The position numbers and the translations under genes were made by a program. Source: Xestospongia muta (taxonomy: Eukaryota; Porifera; Demospongiae; Haplosclerida; Petrosiidae). Taken from it: DNA of 64,000 nucleotides. This document shows, in pieces, positions 1 through 13,830 of the stretch (position 1 is its first letter; each line of letters begins with the position of its first letter). The notes beneath the pieces were generated by a model. That model made no database searches. It had not been told where the DNA came from and worked only from the letters and a program-made list of their open reading frames with translations. The DNA lies in assembly GCA_963693285.1 (NCBI GenBank), contig OY848927.1, positions 3,598,501-3,662,500 on the forward strand, in the 5' to 3' direction.

Positions 1-275
1 TAATGAAGTAGTCGGGAACTTGAAGTCCATTGGGGTCATGTGGTATGTGTAATAAAAACATCTAAATGAGAGATAATAGTAGAATATCATTCTATTCATA
101 GTTAACCCTTCCCATTTGTGAATGTAATGTTTCTTGGTAAATCATCTTGTGGAATTAGCATAATTTGCAGCTGCAAATTTCATTTGAGGGATATGCCTTA
201 AACAACATGATGAACCCTTTCAAATGCCCCAATCACTTTAGCTTATTACTAATAGTGTCTGGAGACTAACTCACT

Positions 276-3200
276 ATGTATCGTTTGCTTGGCAAGACCA
301 TTACATCTGGAGTGCAGCTGTCCTGGGACAAGAAACGATTAACATTACTAATTGTTCTCTGTTGTGGTATGTATTATGCCTTCTTTGTTCTCAATAATTA
401 AACCACTATCCTTGTTGTACCTAAAAACACTGAGGTTGTGTTTCCAACACCTGTCTATTTAATGTACTACATCACAATTTACTCTGTAAATACCTGTGGG
501 CTTAGATCATTTTTAAATAAGTTGCTGAGCAACCGATGCGGCTAATTTTGTTCACAGCTATGCTAGGTAGCATTAAGCAAGATGAGAATGTTAGGTGTGG
601 AGGTTGTTGTGATTGATAGTACTATCAAATGGCATTATTATCGTATGTGTGTCGGTGACATATGTTTTATGAGAGATCAAATGAACTTATGCTAAATTGG
701 GGGATGTTAGGGTGTGTTCTGGATGATAAATGATCCATTCTTTGATGTATTACATAGTGTATTTCCCTTTAAATGATCAATTGGATGGTCCATTGATGTG
801 TCGTACGTAGAGTGTAAAATTTATATACTCGTGTGTCCAGGTTCATTGAGCATCACAAACGTTGGCAGACACTTGTCACATGATTATCACATGAATGTTA
901 CATGCAATAGTGCTTTTTTCTCATGAGATGTTAGTACTAGTAATACGAGACACTCCTTGGAACTACTCTTAGTATAGAGGTGCCCCGAATACATTCAATA
1001 TACGAATAATGAATTAGTATAGAAGTGTCTTAAATATTTGTTCCTATTTCCTCTGTTCAATTATTTCCTTTATGTTCTTATTATCCTTTCAGTTGTGTTG
1101 TGGTTTATAACTAATATGTGATAACGATTTTTGAATTGTCCTTTACACCTAGCAGCTTTTCATAATATCCTGTATTAGACAATGTTTGCATACAAACTAA
1201 TACTAAAGTACTATTCACTAACAATGCTGTGGCTGACAAAATGGCGCCAAAGGTATAGGCTATAAGAGTTTAGGTTTCCCATTCAAGCACTGGTCAATTA
1301 GCTACCTCATGTTTATACTTGTATAGCACTTGTATGCCACTTGTGAGTCGTAATTATCATGTGTATGTCTATTTGTATGCATTACAGGGGAAAATTAATA
1401 GAACAGGTGGTGGTTGGTCTGGGGATTGCCATGGCAAGAGCTAAATCAATTAATTCATTAATTTCTTAGTACACATTCATTTGTGCTAATGTAGTGATTT
1501 TATTAATGAGGGCGGTATAAGAGAGGCCATACTGACTGGTCACAGCTGATGTCTAGAAATTTCATTCTCTCTAGGAACAAACAACCCAAAGATAGTATGT
1601 GCTAATGATGAGTATCAAATCAATGCTTGGCTTTGAGTCATGTAATGTTGTGTGCGTTAAGTAATCATCACCTATTAGCAACCAGCCCACTGATTTAGGG
1701 ATTAATTAACATTAGCACAATCCATTTGTATTGTGTTATAAATTTGGTATTATATTGAGAGTTATTTAGAGTTATGTATCATTGATAAATAACTCTAAAT
1801 AACTTGTCACTTGTCCATCATTATTTAATCACTCGTTTATTTGTTTCCTTCATTCATCACTACATGAATTAAATTCCTGACAAAGCCTACTATAGTAGAC
1901 AATCTCACTCTACTCTACCACCATATAAAGACATTTAACCGCAATAATCTCATCCAGCTGTATATACACTTACAAATCTTGCCTGTTTATATTTGTGCTA
2001 TACAATCATTACTGATTGTTTAGATAAAGAAGTATGCCACACTCCTTGTTTATCACAACCTATATATAACTATGTCTTCAGATCACTGACGCTCTTATCT
2101 TAACATCCCCCTGGGCAGATCCATATTTCTTACTCTCAGGTCTTTGATAACGTAATTCACGATTGTTCTAATCACAATCACATAGTAACATAGTAGTTGA
2201 TATTAACAAATTGGTAGATGCAGGTGTTGAAATATCTCATATTTCTTTGTGGGGGTGGTTTTCATAAGACACCTGTTAGTCTATTATCTGTCTGTTTGTC
2301 TGTCTATGTGTTTAATTAGCATATCATTGATTAATCTGAAGATTTTATATTGTATCGTTTATTGGTAGCTCTTTAAAAAATGTATCGCTCCTACAAATTA
2401 AATTAGTTCATACTTTCTAGCCATCTGGCCATCAATTTATTTGTTTATTTATCCGTTGATTGCTGTCTATAGAGATTATAATCTATCCATTTCTGTCTCT
2501 TTACAGATGACAAAGACACAGATACTGCACAGAAGAATGGCAATCCAATTTTTGCTGCTACAGGTAATAATATCACACAATACAGACATAATTTGTTGTT
2601 GAACAAATATCAATCGAGTATCAATAGACTATTTAGACTGACATTGAAGGTGTAGAATAAAATACCCTAAATCCTGTGAAATTCCAACACAATAGCATGA
2701 CTTAACTATATAGGAGTTTGTATACGTTTATGTAAATTTGTAAGGGCTTTGTAGTGTAGGCTTCTGTCATCGGGAAACTCTATGTATCGTCATAGTAGAT
2801 TAGGTTACAGTTGTTTGCTGATGTTTGTATGTTTACGTTTATATGTCTGTATTACTATGAAACCCAATGGGTAGACATTGATCAAGTAACATAAGTCACG
2901 TCTCTTGTGTGTGAACTATATATTATGGGCCAGGTGGAGAGAGAACACACTGGGCTTCTTTTAACTGCTAAGTTCTCCATTGTATAGTAAGAGTGCAACA
3001 TTGTGGTTCCTAAGAGACGTAAAGGCTATAGCTATTACATAAGCAGTCTTTGCTAAGTGTTAGAGTGTAATATAATGTTGTAGTAGTTTTAGTTACTTTG
3101 GTTATGTATATGTGGTAGAGCAGAGTGAATGTGATAGTAGTAATCTTAGCTTCTGACCACACTACTCATAAAGAGCAGATGTGAACTTCTGTCTAAAACT

Positions 3201-6200
3201 GATTCCTTGTGGTTTTGTAAAGATGACCCACATCATAAGGTTGCCGGGAATTAGACACAGGGATTTATAATAATTATAATTTAAAGTGATAGCTAGCTAG
3301 AATGAAAAATTTATTGGAGTTTGTGTTGTGGATAACATGAAAGAACCATATAGTGGATTATATTTATGTGTATACAATAACTCAATTTAAAGTTTTTATA
3401 AACCAGAAGACCTTTGTGGACCCATGAGTAACACAACAGCTGGTACTTTCATAAATGTATTAGAGGAAGAGAGTTGTCTCTATTAGTTTACTACTGGAAA
3501 GTTGACTTCACTTGTTACAATTAAACATGATATGATCTCAGCCTTCTTTATAAAAATGATATTTTAAGATAAAATGTTCAACATTCTTTGTTCCCCCATT
3601 TAATAAAATGCATACATTTTCTTGTAAATGACAAACTCTGACTTGTCCTATGTCATACAATAGCATTCCAAGAGGGTCCGATAAACAAAACTGACTCGTT
3701 CTAAAAATCATTTTCTAAGCCAAGGTCATAGTCATAATGGGTTCTATTCATTATTACAATTCTTAGTTATGTAATAATGGTTATGAGGTTATGAAGTGTT
3801 TATTTGTTCATATTACTGTGCAATGATGACACTTGAATGTCGGCATACCAATAACCCTTAAAATGTGTCAACTCACATACCATCACATTTTAAAATGCCA
3901 TTTACATCTTAACCCTCCACTCTAATTGACTTTTCTTTTTAATTCTTTCCATATCTTGCCATACAATATTATTAGCTCCCATCATTGTAACATCTGTTGA
4001 CGTTCTTTCCCATAAGGACATTTCACAAGTGTCCTAATAATAATGCCTCAGACGGGTTTAGTCTGATTCTTGACATTGTGACGCAACTCTTTATTACATT
4101 ATCACTACCCCACCCTAATACTAATCACTTTTATACTTTTGTTAGCAATGAGATTACAATAATAATGATGTAATTTGATTAATAGTAATAATGCAATGCA
4201 TTAATGCAATGAAGTCACTCTCTGAAATTGTAGTAGTGTAGAACTACACCTAAGAAGTTACACAAGTTTAAACCACCAAATGAGCATTATATATAGCCTG
4301 TACGATCACCTGGGTAAAATGGCACCTGGAAGGGACATAAACTTTTTCTTGCTTGACCAACGTAGTGTTACATGAATTTAGTTACACGTGTTCCATTAAC
4401 ACATTGTCTAAATTGATTGTGGTTTTGTCATAGTATAAATTAATTTGATTTGTCATTTAATTGAGATATTAGCTAACAGACTTTATTGACAATAGTTATA
4501 CTTTAAATATGTGTTGGACTCCTTTTATGCTGTTACCACGAATGGTGGGTAATCTGCTGGGATTTGACAGCAGGGTGCAGGTGCAAAAGAGCATTGTCTA
4601 ATTAACTAATATCGCTTTCTTTAGTTATACACACACACTATGGCCTTATTGTTGACGTAATGTTATTAAACTGCACAGTTCATTAACTACACTAGCAGTG
4701 ACTAGACATTCCTTACATACCTTGCCTTTTGCTGGAGCTTGCATTTACTTATGGAACGCATGCACCTGCATGTGTTGTTAACAGAGCCACTAAGTCTGGG
4801 GTGGCCCTCTGACTCACTCATGACTTTATAATAGCTGTGCCTTGAGTAGGATATTGAAGTTTATTTAATAGCCATATGATCCTAACAATAGTTCTACCCT
4901 ATATGCAGTGTCAATGTGATTAACAATGTATACAATGTCCTGTACTTGGCTTGTAATAGCTGTATAGACTAATAGGTCATCTACTTATGTGTGGTGTCTA
5001 CACTTATAAAGTGCAGGTGGCCACTCTACTGATCTTTGTGGCTGGCAAAGTTTGCAAACTAGTAAATTACATTACAAGGGTTTGGGGTTTCCTTGTTATA
5101 AGTGGTGGGTGGAGCTTTCACTTTGTTGCTTAGCAACCACTCTAATGTTTGCTTACTGGTGCTAGTTTAATGGTTATTGGAGAATAATAAAAAAAGATTG
5201 AAACAATGAATGAAATAATTAATGGATATAAGTAATGGAGAGCATGGTTAAATGACTGAGTGAATTACATTGTGTAAAATACCTTTATTATATGACTTGA
5301 AGTATAGTAGATTGTGGTTGAGATAATATAAATAGTGTACGTTACCATGTCAAGAGTAGCAGCTGCAAAGTACATAAAGAGGTTTCCCTGTAGTTAGCGT
5401 TACAACAACTGCTAATCTTATCGTTGTTGTACACAATGTTGCAATATATATTAGCCTTGTCCTTATGTTGATCTTTGTTGAAAGGATAAATACACAACTT
5501 CAAGCAACTAGTGTTGTTTTATTTGTAGTTCATTAGTTACAAAATTGATTTCCAATTGAATAAACACTATTAAACAGCTGTGATGGGATGTAGACCTAAT
5601 GTAGATATCTGATCATAATGGTTTGTAGTAGTCAGGCTTAGCCAACTCTTGTGCTTGCAGATGGTCAATGTATCATAGAGTAAATTCATTAAGTATTTTG
5701 ATCAGGACAGATGCATCATAACATCTGTTATTGATCGGTTCGTTAATTGACTGTACTCAATGAGTATGTCCCCAACTAATAATTAATCTACATTGCATAT
5801 TGTATGTATCCAAACAAGATCCAGTTATTCCATACTCTATCTTTGTTTATTGTACACATTGAAACTGTCATTGCAGCAGATATAATAACAAACGGTATAA
5901 TAATGTATATTATATGCTAATATGTTTTTACATGTGGTATCCTATGTTAACTTTACACATTCAATATTTAGTAGTTTCACTGAAATGCATGTCTTAATTC
6001 ACTGTTTAACAACAAACAATTTTATTACTATCTATATCATTCACTCTATCTGTAATGTCTTTGTGGTAGTAGGTTTTGCCTGTGTATGGTCATTGCCAAC
6101 AAGTGGTCAACCAAAGTCCTGGGAGGGTTTACATAATTCATTGTTCATTGGTTTTATCTGACCATTAATGGGTGAGAGTAATTGTCATTGTTTTTTTCTA

Positions 6201-6436
6201 CCGCTTCAGAGTTCAGACACCCCAATACCAGCTGTAGTAACAGCAGGTGGCTCTTACTAACTGTCAGTGTAAGATCTGGTATATATTGTTTTATTATTTC
6301 ACCATACTGACATGTTTGGGGTTTCTGGTGTTAGATACTGCTAAGGATTGTTTTACTCATAAGTACAAAAGATCGTAATAATGAATTTATGCATATATTT
6401 GTGGTCAGCGTAATAACAAAAGGTTTGAAATCTCTG

Positions 6437-6478
<42 letters not shown>

Positions 6479-9400
6479 ACGTACACAGATGCCATTTTCA
6501 GTGTTATTGGTAAAGCCATGAATGGGTTAATAGGTTCAGATGGAAAAGAATTTGAAGACAGTGATCCTCACTATCCAGTTCAACGTCCATCAATTGAAGA
6601 CAAAGAAGACAATCTAAGAGAAAGGTAAGTCTTACTTTTCTGTCTATTCATTACCAAGCTACACAACTTGTATGTCTGTGTAATTCATTGTTGGGTCTCT
6701 GGTAGCAGCCTATTCATGTTTTTATAAAAATATAATATTGTCGTTGTGTGGATTGATCTGAATAGCCGTGTGTAGTTTTGACACTTCTCTCATAAATGCT
6801 TTGAAATGAATGACTTTTCCTAAACAATTACTGAATAGTGAATGTGTTCAAGTTACCCACATCAATAGTTACAAGTGTCAAAGTGATTGTACAGAGTTTG
6901 TGATGCTGCGTTGATTCATATAGTTTCCATATTGGGAGTTTGTATTATTAACCAGCTTTCTGTATTAGTGTTAGTAATACAACAGTATGTTATGATAACA
7001 ATGACTGATTTCACATCCTACAACACGTTTGCTTGTGTTTGTTTGAACTGACAACAATCGCATAATCACACAAACATGAGAGCAACATCTAGTGATATGT
7101 CCATTCCTGTGTTGGCAGACAGCAGGTGGAATTATTATTGAAAGAGAAGAGTTATTATGTTTTAACAACTATGATTAAGGGAAAGTTTTAGAAAGGAAAT
7201 GTACAAGTACTTTAGCAAATGAAAAAAAGTGTTATTTACAGAAAAAAAAAGTAAACATGTTTTGCAGATCTGTTCACAATGTAGCTAGTTATTATTGCTC
7301 CAGTCTACAAGTGGTATCAATGGCCTGAAGCTCTGGCACAGTTCCAATACTTTCAAGAGACAGCTGGGTCACATAATATGTATTGTCACACGGTGACACT
7401 TGTATCTCTTCTTTTGTCCTGTGACATAGACGCACATGATATATGCTAGATTGGTGAGATAGTCCTGCCGTGTGGCAGTCTTGGTGGGAGGAGAAGCTGT
7501 CCCCCCTCTTAAACAGCCATTTTTCGGAACATTTCTACTGCAGACTGTACTGTTTCATCCTATGGGAACAAAACAGAGAAATGGTTATGAATATTACTAG
7601 TTAATTATATTCATTAAGTACAGGTGCTAGCCTCATGCAGAGAAATTGCATGTTATATACAAATATGGCCACAAAATTCATAATAATTTATAATACATTA
7701 CAGTCTTTTAGACTCGTACCTGTTGCTTTGTACTTAGAAGACTTTCAAGATAGGCGATATAAGAAATAGTTCTTTCGACCAGAGCAAGCTGCAATAGAAG
7801 AGAACATAACAAATATAACTCAACACGAAAATAATTATTACAATGAAATGTAGTACAACTACTTTTGAGCTTAACAGCAATGCAACGTTTCTTACCTCTG
7901 AGATTTGTTCTTCCTCATCTCCTATTTTAGGCAAGAGACTTTTAAGTTGAGCCATGCATTCTTGAAGTGTTGGCTTTTGACTAGAGAGCATTTTAACCGA
8001 CCGTTGAGTAGGAGATAAAGGTTGTCTTTTGCAGACTGAGCCATCTTGAAGACGAGGTGGTTGAGATCCTGTAGGTAAGAAGAAAAATTAAAGTGATTTA
8101 CTGCACAACAGCTAATTAGTATCTCTTACCAATGCCTGAATAACGGCTCTTAGGACTCTCTGGTCTGTTCATGGAGCGAGTCATCATACCGGTGTAAAAG
8201 GAAAAGAAGCAATTTGCAAGTTCGAAATATGCAACTCGAGTGTGATGCTTACAGCCAACTATTGTGCTAGCCTACTCGGCTAGAAACACTGCTTTTATAA
8301 ACACACGGCTTCGTCAGCTGGCGGCAGAATGTCTGCAATTTCTGTCTGCACTGCCCACATAACACACACACTTTATTAGATGCGTACAAAAGACAAGTGG
8401 ACATCCGCTATGAATAATTAATACAGATGATCTAACGCCAAATCTATCTTACCAGGTGTTCTTGCACTGATAATTATATGCACTAATTATTTGCTAAAAG
8501 CGCTTGTTTAACCAACATTTTTAAGAACAGTTATATTATTGGCATAATACCTTTTCTAAACAATATGTGTACAGTATGTCTGAGATGGCACTTGGAAAAT
8601 GGCAAACTGCTAGAGCAGCTGGGAGAGATTGTTCATGCAGGTGGCTATCTTTGCATGTATGCCTTTCTCTCATTGTATGTATGCTTGACATTTTACAGGT
8701 GTCATTTTTTACCTTCTCACTTCTAATATAAACCATCTTTACTCAATGCTAATGACTAATGGTATTCGTTACATGTATGCTGTGTGTGTCATTGTTGAGA
8801 GTCTTTTAAATCTTGGCCCATCTGTACATGTTTACCCTAACTAATAGTCAACAAACAGTCTTAGACAGCTTTCCATAAGAACAAGATGGATTAGGTCAAT
8901 ATGCCATAAATGCTTAACTATAGATCAGCTCCTCATTTAATGGATAAATGGATGGATAGATGGATGGATAGATAGATAGGTGGATGGATGGATAGATAGA
9001 TAGATGGATGGATGGATAAATTATAAACAAGTTGACATGGGTGAGATAGATTAGTTGGTTATCTATAGCATTTTTAAGGAAAACCACTTGTCCTTTTCAT
9101 ATAAATCATTTATCAAAAAGGAAATTCACTCTCATGCTAAGAGTTTAATTAGGACCTTAATACCATTGCCTTGTTTATTATGGCCTCTGTGTTGTAGAAG
9201 GTTAAAAATCAGTTAAACAAAACACAGTATCCCATTGTGGTTGGTTCTCTCCATACTAGGGGTGGGTAGACAACATTCTTAGCTCCAGTGTGGTTGTCTT
9301 TTACCCTGTAAACTCCAACCCATTCTAGACACCCAAGGTGTGGTTATGACAGTTCTTTCTTTGATCCTGTTTGCATATTTAACAAGATTAACTAGACATT

Positions 9401-9979
9401 GGTATACTTCAATCAAATGTGATTCTAATACTCTGCCACCTGCACTCTTGGGTTGGTATTGTTGTTGTACTCTTGGTTAGACAAGCATCATGTGAAGGCA
9501 GAGCTTTCAAGTGTCTTTGTTGGACAGGTTTGCTCAGCTGTATGACACATGAGCATACAGTAGGAGGGTGATATCACAGGTGTGTTCATGTGTGCACCTT
9601 CTTTTCATCTTTCTACTCGTCTTTGAGAAATCCAGTACATCTGGTGAGGAGATTCACCAGATGTCATAATAGTTGTACATCTGTACATGTAACTGTCCTT
9701 TTTTACAGCTGCCAAACATCACGCTGTCATAATAATTATACTATTATTTGTTAGATACCTCTTCCTTATCTTGTGTATATACAGCTGTGAAGTGATGTAT
9801 TATTTTTTTATTTTTGGTCAATGTTGATTACTCAATTTAGACCACATTAGTTTGCTCACTGGTCTCATTTATAATAATGTTTCTATTGTGTGGCTGATGC
9901 CATCTGTTCTCTCCCTCCTTCTAGTGTTCCTGTGGTGCAAAGTTCATATGAATCAACTGATAAATTCAGTAAGAACTAA

Positions 9980-10014
<35 letters not shown>

Positions 10015-13000
10015 TATTATAATGAATCAGCTATCTATGACAGAATACAATAGGTGCTCTCATTTTAGAATACTCTCTTTTAAAAGAGTTTATACAAACT
10101 ACTATTGTTATTATTATCATCTCTCTTTCATGTCATTCACACAGGTCAAACTTCTGGTGTCTTTTTCCCTGAAATTTCCATCAATGAAGTCAGCCCCCAA
10201 CCTTCAAAGGAACACCTGCAATCAACATCTAATACACCCACTTTGAGCATTTCCAGTGTGCCCTCATCTTTGGGACCAACAGAGAGTGATTTGACTGAGT
10301 CCACCCTTATTTCCTTTTCTTTAACATTGCCCACTCAGTCTGAATCAGAAACTAGTATTACCACTAGTATGACTACCCACATCATAGACACAAGTTCCAC
10401 AGGTGGTCAAGATTTAATAAACACTGTATCTCCAAATATGGAAGCAAAATCTTTGCATAAGGAGGAAATGACAGATGAAATATCATTATATATATCTCAA
10501 ACACCTCAGTATCAAATTCCTACCATAACTGTTCCAGATCAGACTCCAAATACTTTTGTGTCTACTAATGATAACATTCCTGTTCCTACAGCTGTTCACC
10601 ACTCTTCAGAGGATTTTCCCATCATCCATGAAGATTCTTTGTCTGTAAAAGAAGAAAAGAGAGATGACAGTACGTTAGCTGTTAAACCAACTAGCTCTCT
10701 ATCTCATAAATTAAACAAGACTCATCAAAATATTGATGAGAGCCAGTTATATCAAGAAGTCCAAGGCAAGAACGAGACTTCTGATGCATCTTCTCTTCTC
10801 ACTAATATTAGTATTAGTGGTAATCAGACTTTGTCTATGGGAAATCAAACAAACATTTCATCATTACCTAGTGAGGAAAGTGGATGGGTCAATGGAGGAA
10901 CAAATGGAGCAAGTGGATCACCTCGTGAGAAGTCTGTGTTTGTACGTCTCAGTAATCGTATTAATAACCTTGAGATGAACATGAGTTTATTTGGCAGCTA
11001 TCTGGACCAGATAAGTTCTAGGTAAATGATCGATGACAATGGGGGAGGGATACATAAATCACATGGATAGATTGGTTGGAGTGTGATACAGTTAGATGAG
11101 TGAATTAATATGTACATATTTTTCTTGTAGTCTTAAAAGAAATAAAAATAGAACAGATGACATGCAGAAATCTCTTGAAAGAAGAATAGCATCTTTGAAC
11201 TCAACTGTTCACTCTCTCAAACTACAAGTAAGCAATGAATATACTTAACATGTAAACATTCTGGCTATGAATTTTATTACAGCAATGTATTGACAGGTGT
11301 TTCCATAAATCATGTTACTAAGGATAGTTTACTAACACCTGGTTATGAAAATAGTCACTATCTTTTTGGACCATTTTTGTGGTTACTAGTACTTATTCAC
11401 CTTAATATTGAGTGCTAAAGCGAGGTTCAGTTTTTGTTTCACTAGTGGTAAAAGTTTAATGATAGTTGACCACAATTCTTAGAACACCTGTGTGCTATAC
11501 TTTAAAGAATCTCCACCTTGCAGGAGTCGTTTGCCACAAATTCCCCTTAATTTCATTAGTTTGGTAATCTCATTAATAACATTTCCTGCCTTATTTAATA
11601 TTGGTTTGTAAATAAGTACAGATATTAGTGTGTATAACTTTAATGACAGAAAGTTGCCAATCACTATATACTTGGACAGGAACCCATAAGTTTCTATCCT
11701 GGTTGTATTTATAATTTATATTATTTCTCACACTATATTGTATAGTATCTCTTCATGAAGTTCTCTTAAATTCCAATTTTTTTACAATTGATCTCGTGTT
11801 ACTTGCTGGAATGCATGCTATTTTCATTAGTAATATTTCTAGTAATTCTTGATGTGTGGGATAATTACTATGCTCATGTGGTCCATGGCCCAGGTGTTAA
11901 AGTGCTGTTAAGACGAGAGTTCATTGATTGAATTACTAAAACAATAGTAGCTTTAATTGTTTGGTAATAGATTTAATAACAAAGTGTGGTATGAGTTGAT
12001 TGTCTCTTCAACATATGGGCTAACAATTTTGTGGTGAATTAAATAACATTTGGTCTAAACTACCTACCACCATAAATGTTACTAGTCCATTAAATAAATC
12101 TACTGTTTCTCTAATTCTTCATATTATAAGATGATAGTGTTAACATAATTAAATTTGATTTGTGGTTTAGAGGGAGATTATTCAGACAGTGACACAGGAT
12201 GCACTCTGTCAACAAACTAGAGTATCAGTATCAACCAATGGCCTCTCAGACTGATAAGTGTAGGTCATCCCTAAATGTCCCACTAATCTAATTATCTTGT
12301 ATTAATTCTGTATACTAACTCATTTACTATTTAATAGCTCATCTAGTAACACACCTGTTATTTACTCCTTAATTATTCATTATATCTATTATCATTTTTT
12401 ACTTTAGACACATTTGAATGAATCTATATTAGCCAATTTATCTGCTTCATTAGATGAGCTTATTCATCTTGTATCTAAAATTAACGAAGACAACAATGGT
12501 CTCTTAGAAGTGGTAAAGCTAGTAGCACACACACATACACACCTAATTTGTTACCAGGTGTGACATAATTATATGTAACCTTGAGCTAAAATCTATTTTC
12601 AGTTTGAGTTTTTTCCAGGTACTCTTTGTGATCTTAATAACATCTTTTCTGGAAGCTGTCCTCATTGTGTGTTGTTGCTTGCAGTGGTTATTGACAAGAC
12701 GGACAAAGACAAGTCTACAACAATCTTTGGAGAACATTGAGAATGAACTAAAAACTCTTAAGAAGGAATTGACAAGTGCAGAGCCTATTCGCTCTACACA
12801 TCCTTACAAATCATTGTTCATTAGTGGTTGTAATGGTGATGCGCGAAAGTCTTTTTCAAAAGTATCTATTTTAGACAAGGATGATGGTGAAGGAGTTGTC
12901 ACTACATTATCGAGTACACACTCTTTGAATTCAACTTCCTATGAGAGTTTAAGTCAACCCTCAGGTGGTTATGGTGACTCAGACAATACCCACATAGACC

Positions 13001-13745
13001 AGGTACTCTATTTAATCCCAATGTTATAAAGTTGACAGATAATGCACTAAATACTGGTCCTATTGTATTTTCAACAGAAATGATAGAAGCTCCTTCAATT
13101 ATGTCTTCCTGATAACCTGTTGAGTCTGAGTTAATACCACAATGTACAGGGAGACATGTATATGTACTTAATATGGCAGTATGTGGTTACTTATCATAAT
13201 AGTTCCAATTATTTGATATTGTAGACAAGATGCTATGACTATAGCTTCAATAGGGCTTATGGCAGACTGCCAACAACATTTGTTATACAATATCAACTAC
13301 AATACTTGCACATTAATATACTCTATGGAGAGTATAAGCATCCTTTTTAGGTTAGGGGACTTTTATGATAGTTGTGATAAATTTATTATCAATCACCTTC
13401 AGGAAATTGATAAGTAATCTCTCTATTCAGTGACAGTTACTACTCCTACTTGTTTTATTCCCTGACATCATTCTCTCCCTATACTCAGCCCACTCTAGCT
13501 TTGTGTTATGCTATGTGTGTAATCAGTAATGTCTATGGGAAAATTCCAAGTGTGGTTTTAACTGGTTATTGATAGTGGTGAAAGTGGTGTCTTTAACATG
13601 GTTTATATTAAATGTTGGGGAAATTTTTCTTACATAATATGTGTCTTCTTTCTCTCTCTCTCTCAAATAGTGGCATAAAGTAGATCATTCTAAGAAGAGA
13701 AAAAAATCTATTTCTGCTAAACAAAACAAACACAATTCATTGTGA
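276..13745 (+). CDS. SUCO: SUCO-like (SLP1/Opt family) ER membrane protein, multi-exon
   Basis: SUCO-family proteins are ER membrane glycoproteins with a signal peptide, a SUN domain, a coiled coil and a C-terminal membrane segment. Phase-compatible exons: 276-366, 2507-2563, perhaps an 18-nt microexon 5879-5896, 6489-6624, 9925-9968, 10145-11021, 11131-11227, 12171-12221, 12408-12512, 12619-13002, 13671-13745. The strongest family match is at the end of the large exon (SVFVRLSNRINNLEMNMSL, then a coiled coil), which closely resembles the vertebrate SUCO coiled coil. It is followed by a membrane span (VLFVILITSFLEAVLIVCC) and a basic tail ending NKHNSL. The middle exon is Ser/Thr-rich with several N-glycosylation sequons. 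Exon 1 encodes a signal-like KKRLTLLIVLCC and joins 2507 in phase, but the intron is 2.1 kb, so this start is tentative. I found no SUN domain between 276 and 10145. Introns of 2-4 kb are long for this window. Confidence 0.72.
367..2506. other. Long presumed intron, no gene recognised
   Basis: This AT-rich stretch has stops in all frames and no open frame over 60 codons. A short ATG-initiated segment near 1242 (MAPK before a GT) and a possible small exon at about 1388-1406 were considered but have no support. Apart from the inverted repeat at 1760-1804 I see no feature here. Confidence 0.4.
1760..1804. repeat. Perfect 16-bp inverted repeat
   Basis: The arms AGTTATTTAGAGTTAT (1760-1775) and ATAACTCTAAATAACT (1789-1804) are exact reverse complements separated by 13 bases. 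The repeat sits in the presumed first SUCO intron. It could be a hairpin or the remnant of a small terminal-inverted-repeat element; no element body was recognised. Confidence 0.6.
2564..6488. other. Long presumed intron of the SUCO-like gene
   Basis: About 3.9 kb of AT-rich sequence without a convincing exon, except the possible 18-nt microexon 5879-5896, which keeps phase 1 on both sides. I looked here specifically for SUN-domain coding sequence and did not see it. The open frame at 5922-6161 lacks codon structure and is not called a gene. The intron ends in a (TC)n(AC)n microsatellite before the acceptor at 6488. Confidence 0.4.
6431..6480 (+). repeat. (TC)n(AC)n microsatellite at an intron 3' end
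   Basis: A CT dinucleotide run followed by a CA run lies immediately before the acceptor at 6487-6488 (GTACACAG) of the SUCO exon 6489-6624. The repeat itself supplies the pyrimidine tract. Confidence 0.9.
7509..8187 (-). CDS. Id-like helix-loop-helix protein without a basic region, nested in a SUCO intron
   Basis: Four minus-strand exons (8187-8130, 8068-7896, 7788-7720, 7559-7509) join in perfect phase into a 116-residue protein with GT-AG introns. Residues about 45-97 form an amphipathic helix (TLQECMAQLKSLLPKI), a loop (GDEEEQISE) and a second helix (LALVERTISYIAYLESLL), the pattern of HLH dimerisation domains. The segment before helix 1 (SVKMLSSQKPT) lacks the Arg/Glu-rich basic DNA-contact region, as in Id proteins, which sequester bHLH factors. 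The N-terminal region is basic and Ser/Pro-rich, and a short helical tail (VEMFRKMAV) follows. The gene lies entirely inside the SUCO intron 6625-9924, on the opposite strand, with its own TATA box and E-box. Id orthology rather than a divergent bHLH is inferred from the HLH pattern and the missing basic region. Confidence 0.7.
8292..8320 (-). promoter_or_regulatory. TATA box and upstream E-box of the HLH gene
   Basis: On the minus strand TATAAAAG (8299-8292) lies about 105 bp upstream of the ATG at 8187. A CAGCTG E-box (8320-8315) lies about 16 bp further upstream. The spacing suits a TATA-directed start near 8262. An E-box at the promoter of an HLH gene suggests control by bHLH factors; this is inference. 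Confidence 0.5.
8941..9018. repeat. GGAT/GATA-type tetranucleotide microsatellite
   Basis: Imperfect runs of GGAT and GATA units inside the SUCO intron 6625-9924. No coding role. Confidence 0.9.
9981..10015. repeat. (AAT)n microsatellite
   Basis: About eleven AAT units in the short intron between SUCO exons 9925-9968 and 10145-11021. Confidence 0.9.
11228..12170. other. SUCO intron without recognised features
   Basis: AT-rich intron between the coiled-coil exons 11131-11227 and 12171-12221. It has multiple stops in all frames and no repeat or motif that I recognise. Confidence 0.5.
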
Positions 13746-13830
13746 CCCTCCTCCCTACTTTTATATCATTGTAAGCAGGTCTCATTATGATACAACAATT
13801 GTTTTTAAACTCCTTCTGTTCAAAGAAGTA

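Noticed and set aside
1242..1406. Possible start exon MAPK plus a 19-base exon as an alternative SUCO start
   Set aside because: Both pieces are tiny and could occur by chance; the exon at 276-366 with a signal-like sequence fits better.
5922..6161. 79-codon plus-strand open frame in the SUCO intron
   Set aside because: No family resemblance, no conserved splice context in the SUCO phase, and AT-rich random-like composition.
13235..13417. 60-codon plus-strand frame in the last SUCO intron
   Set aside because: The reading phase of the flanking exons joins perfectly without it (HIDQ to WHKV).
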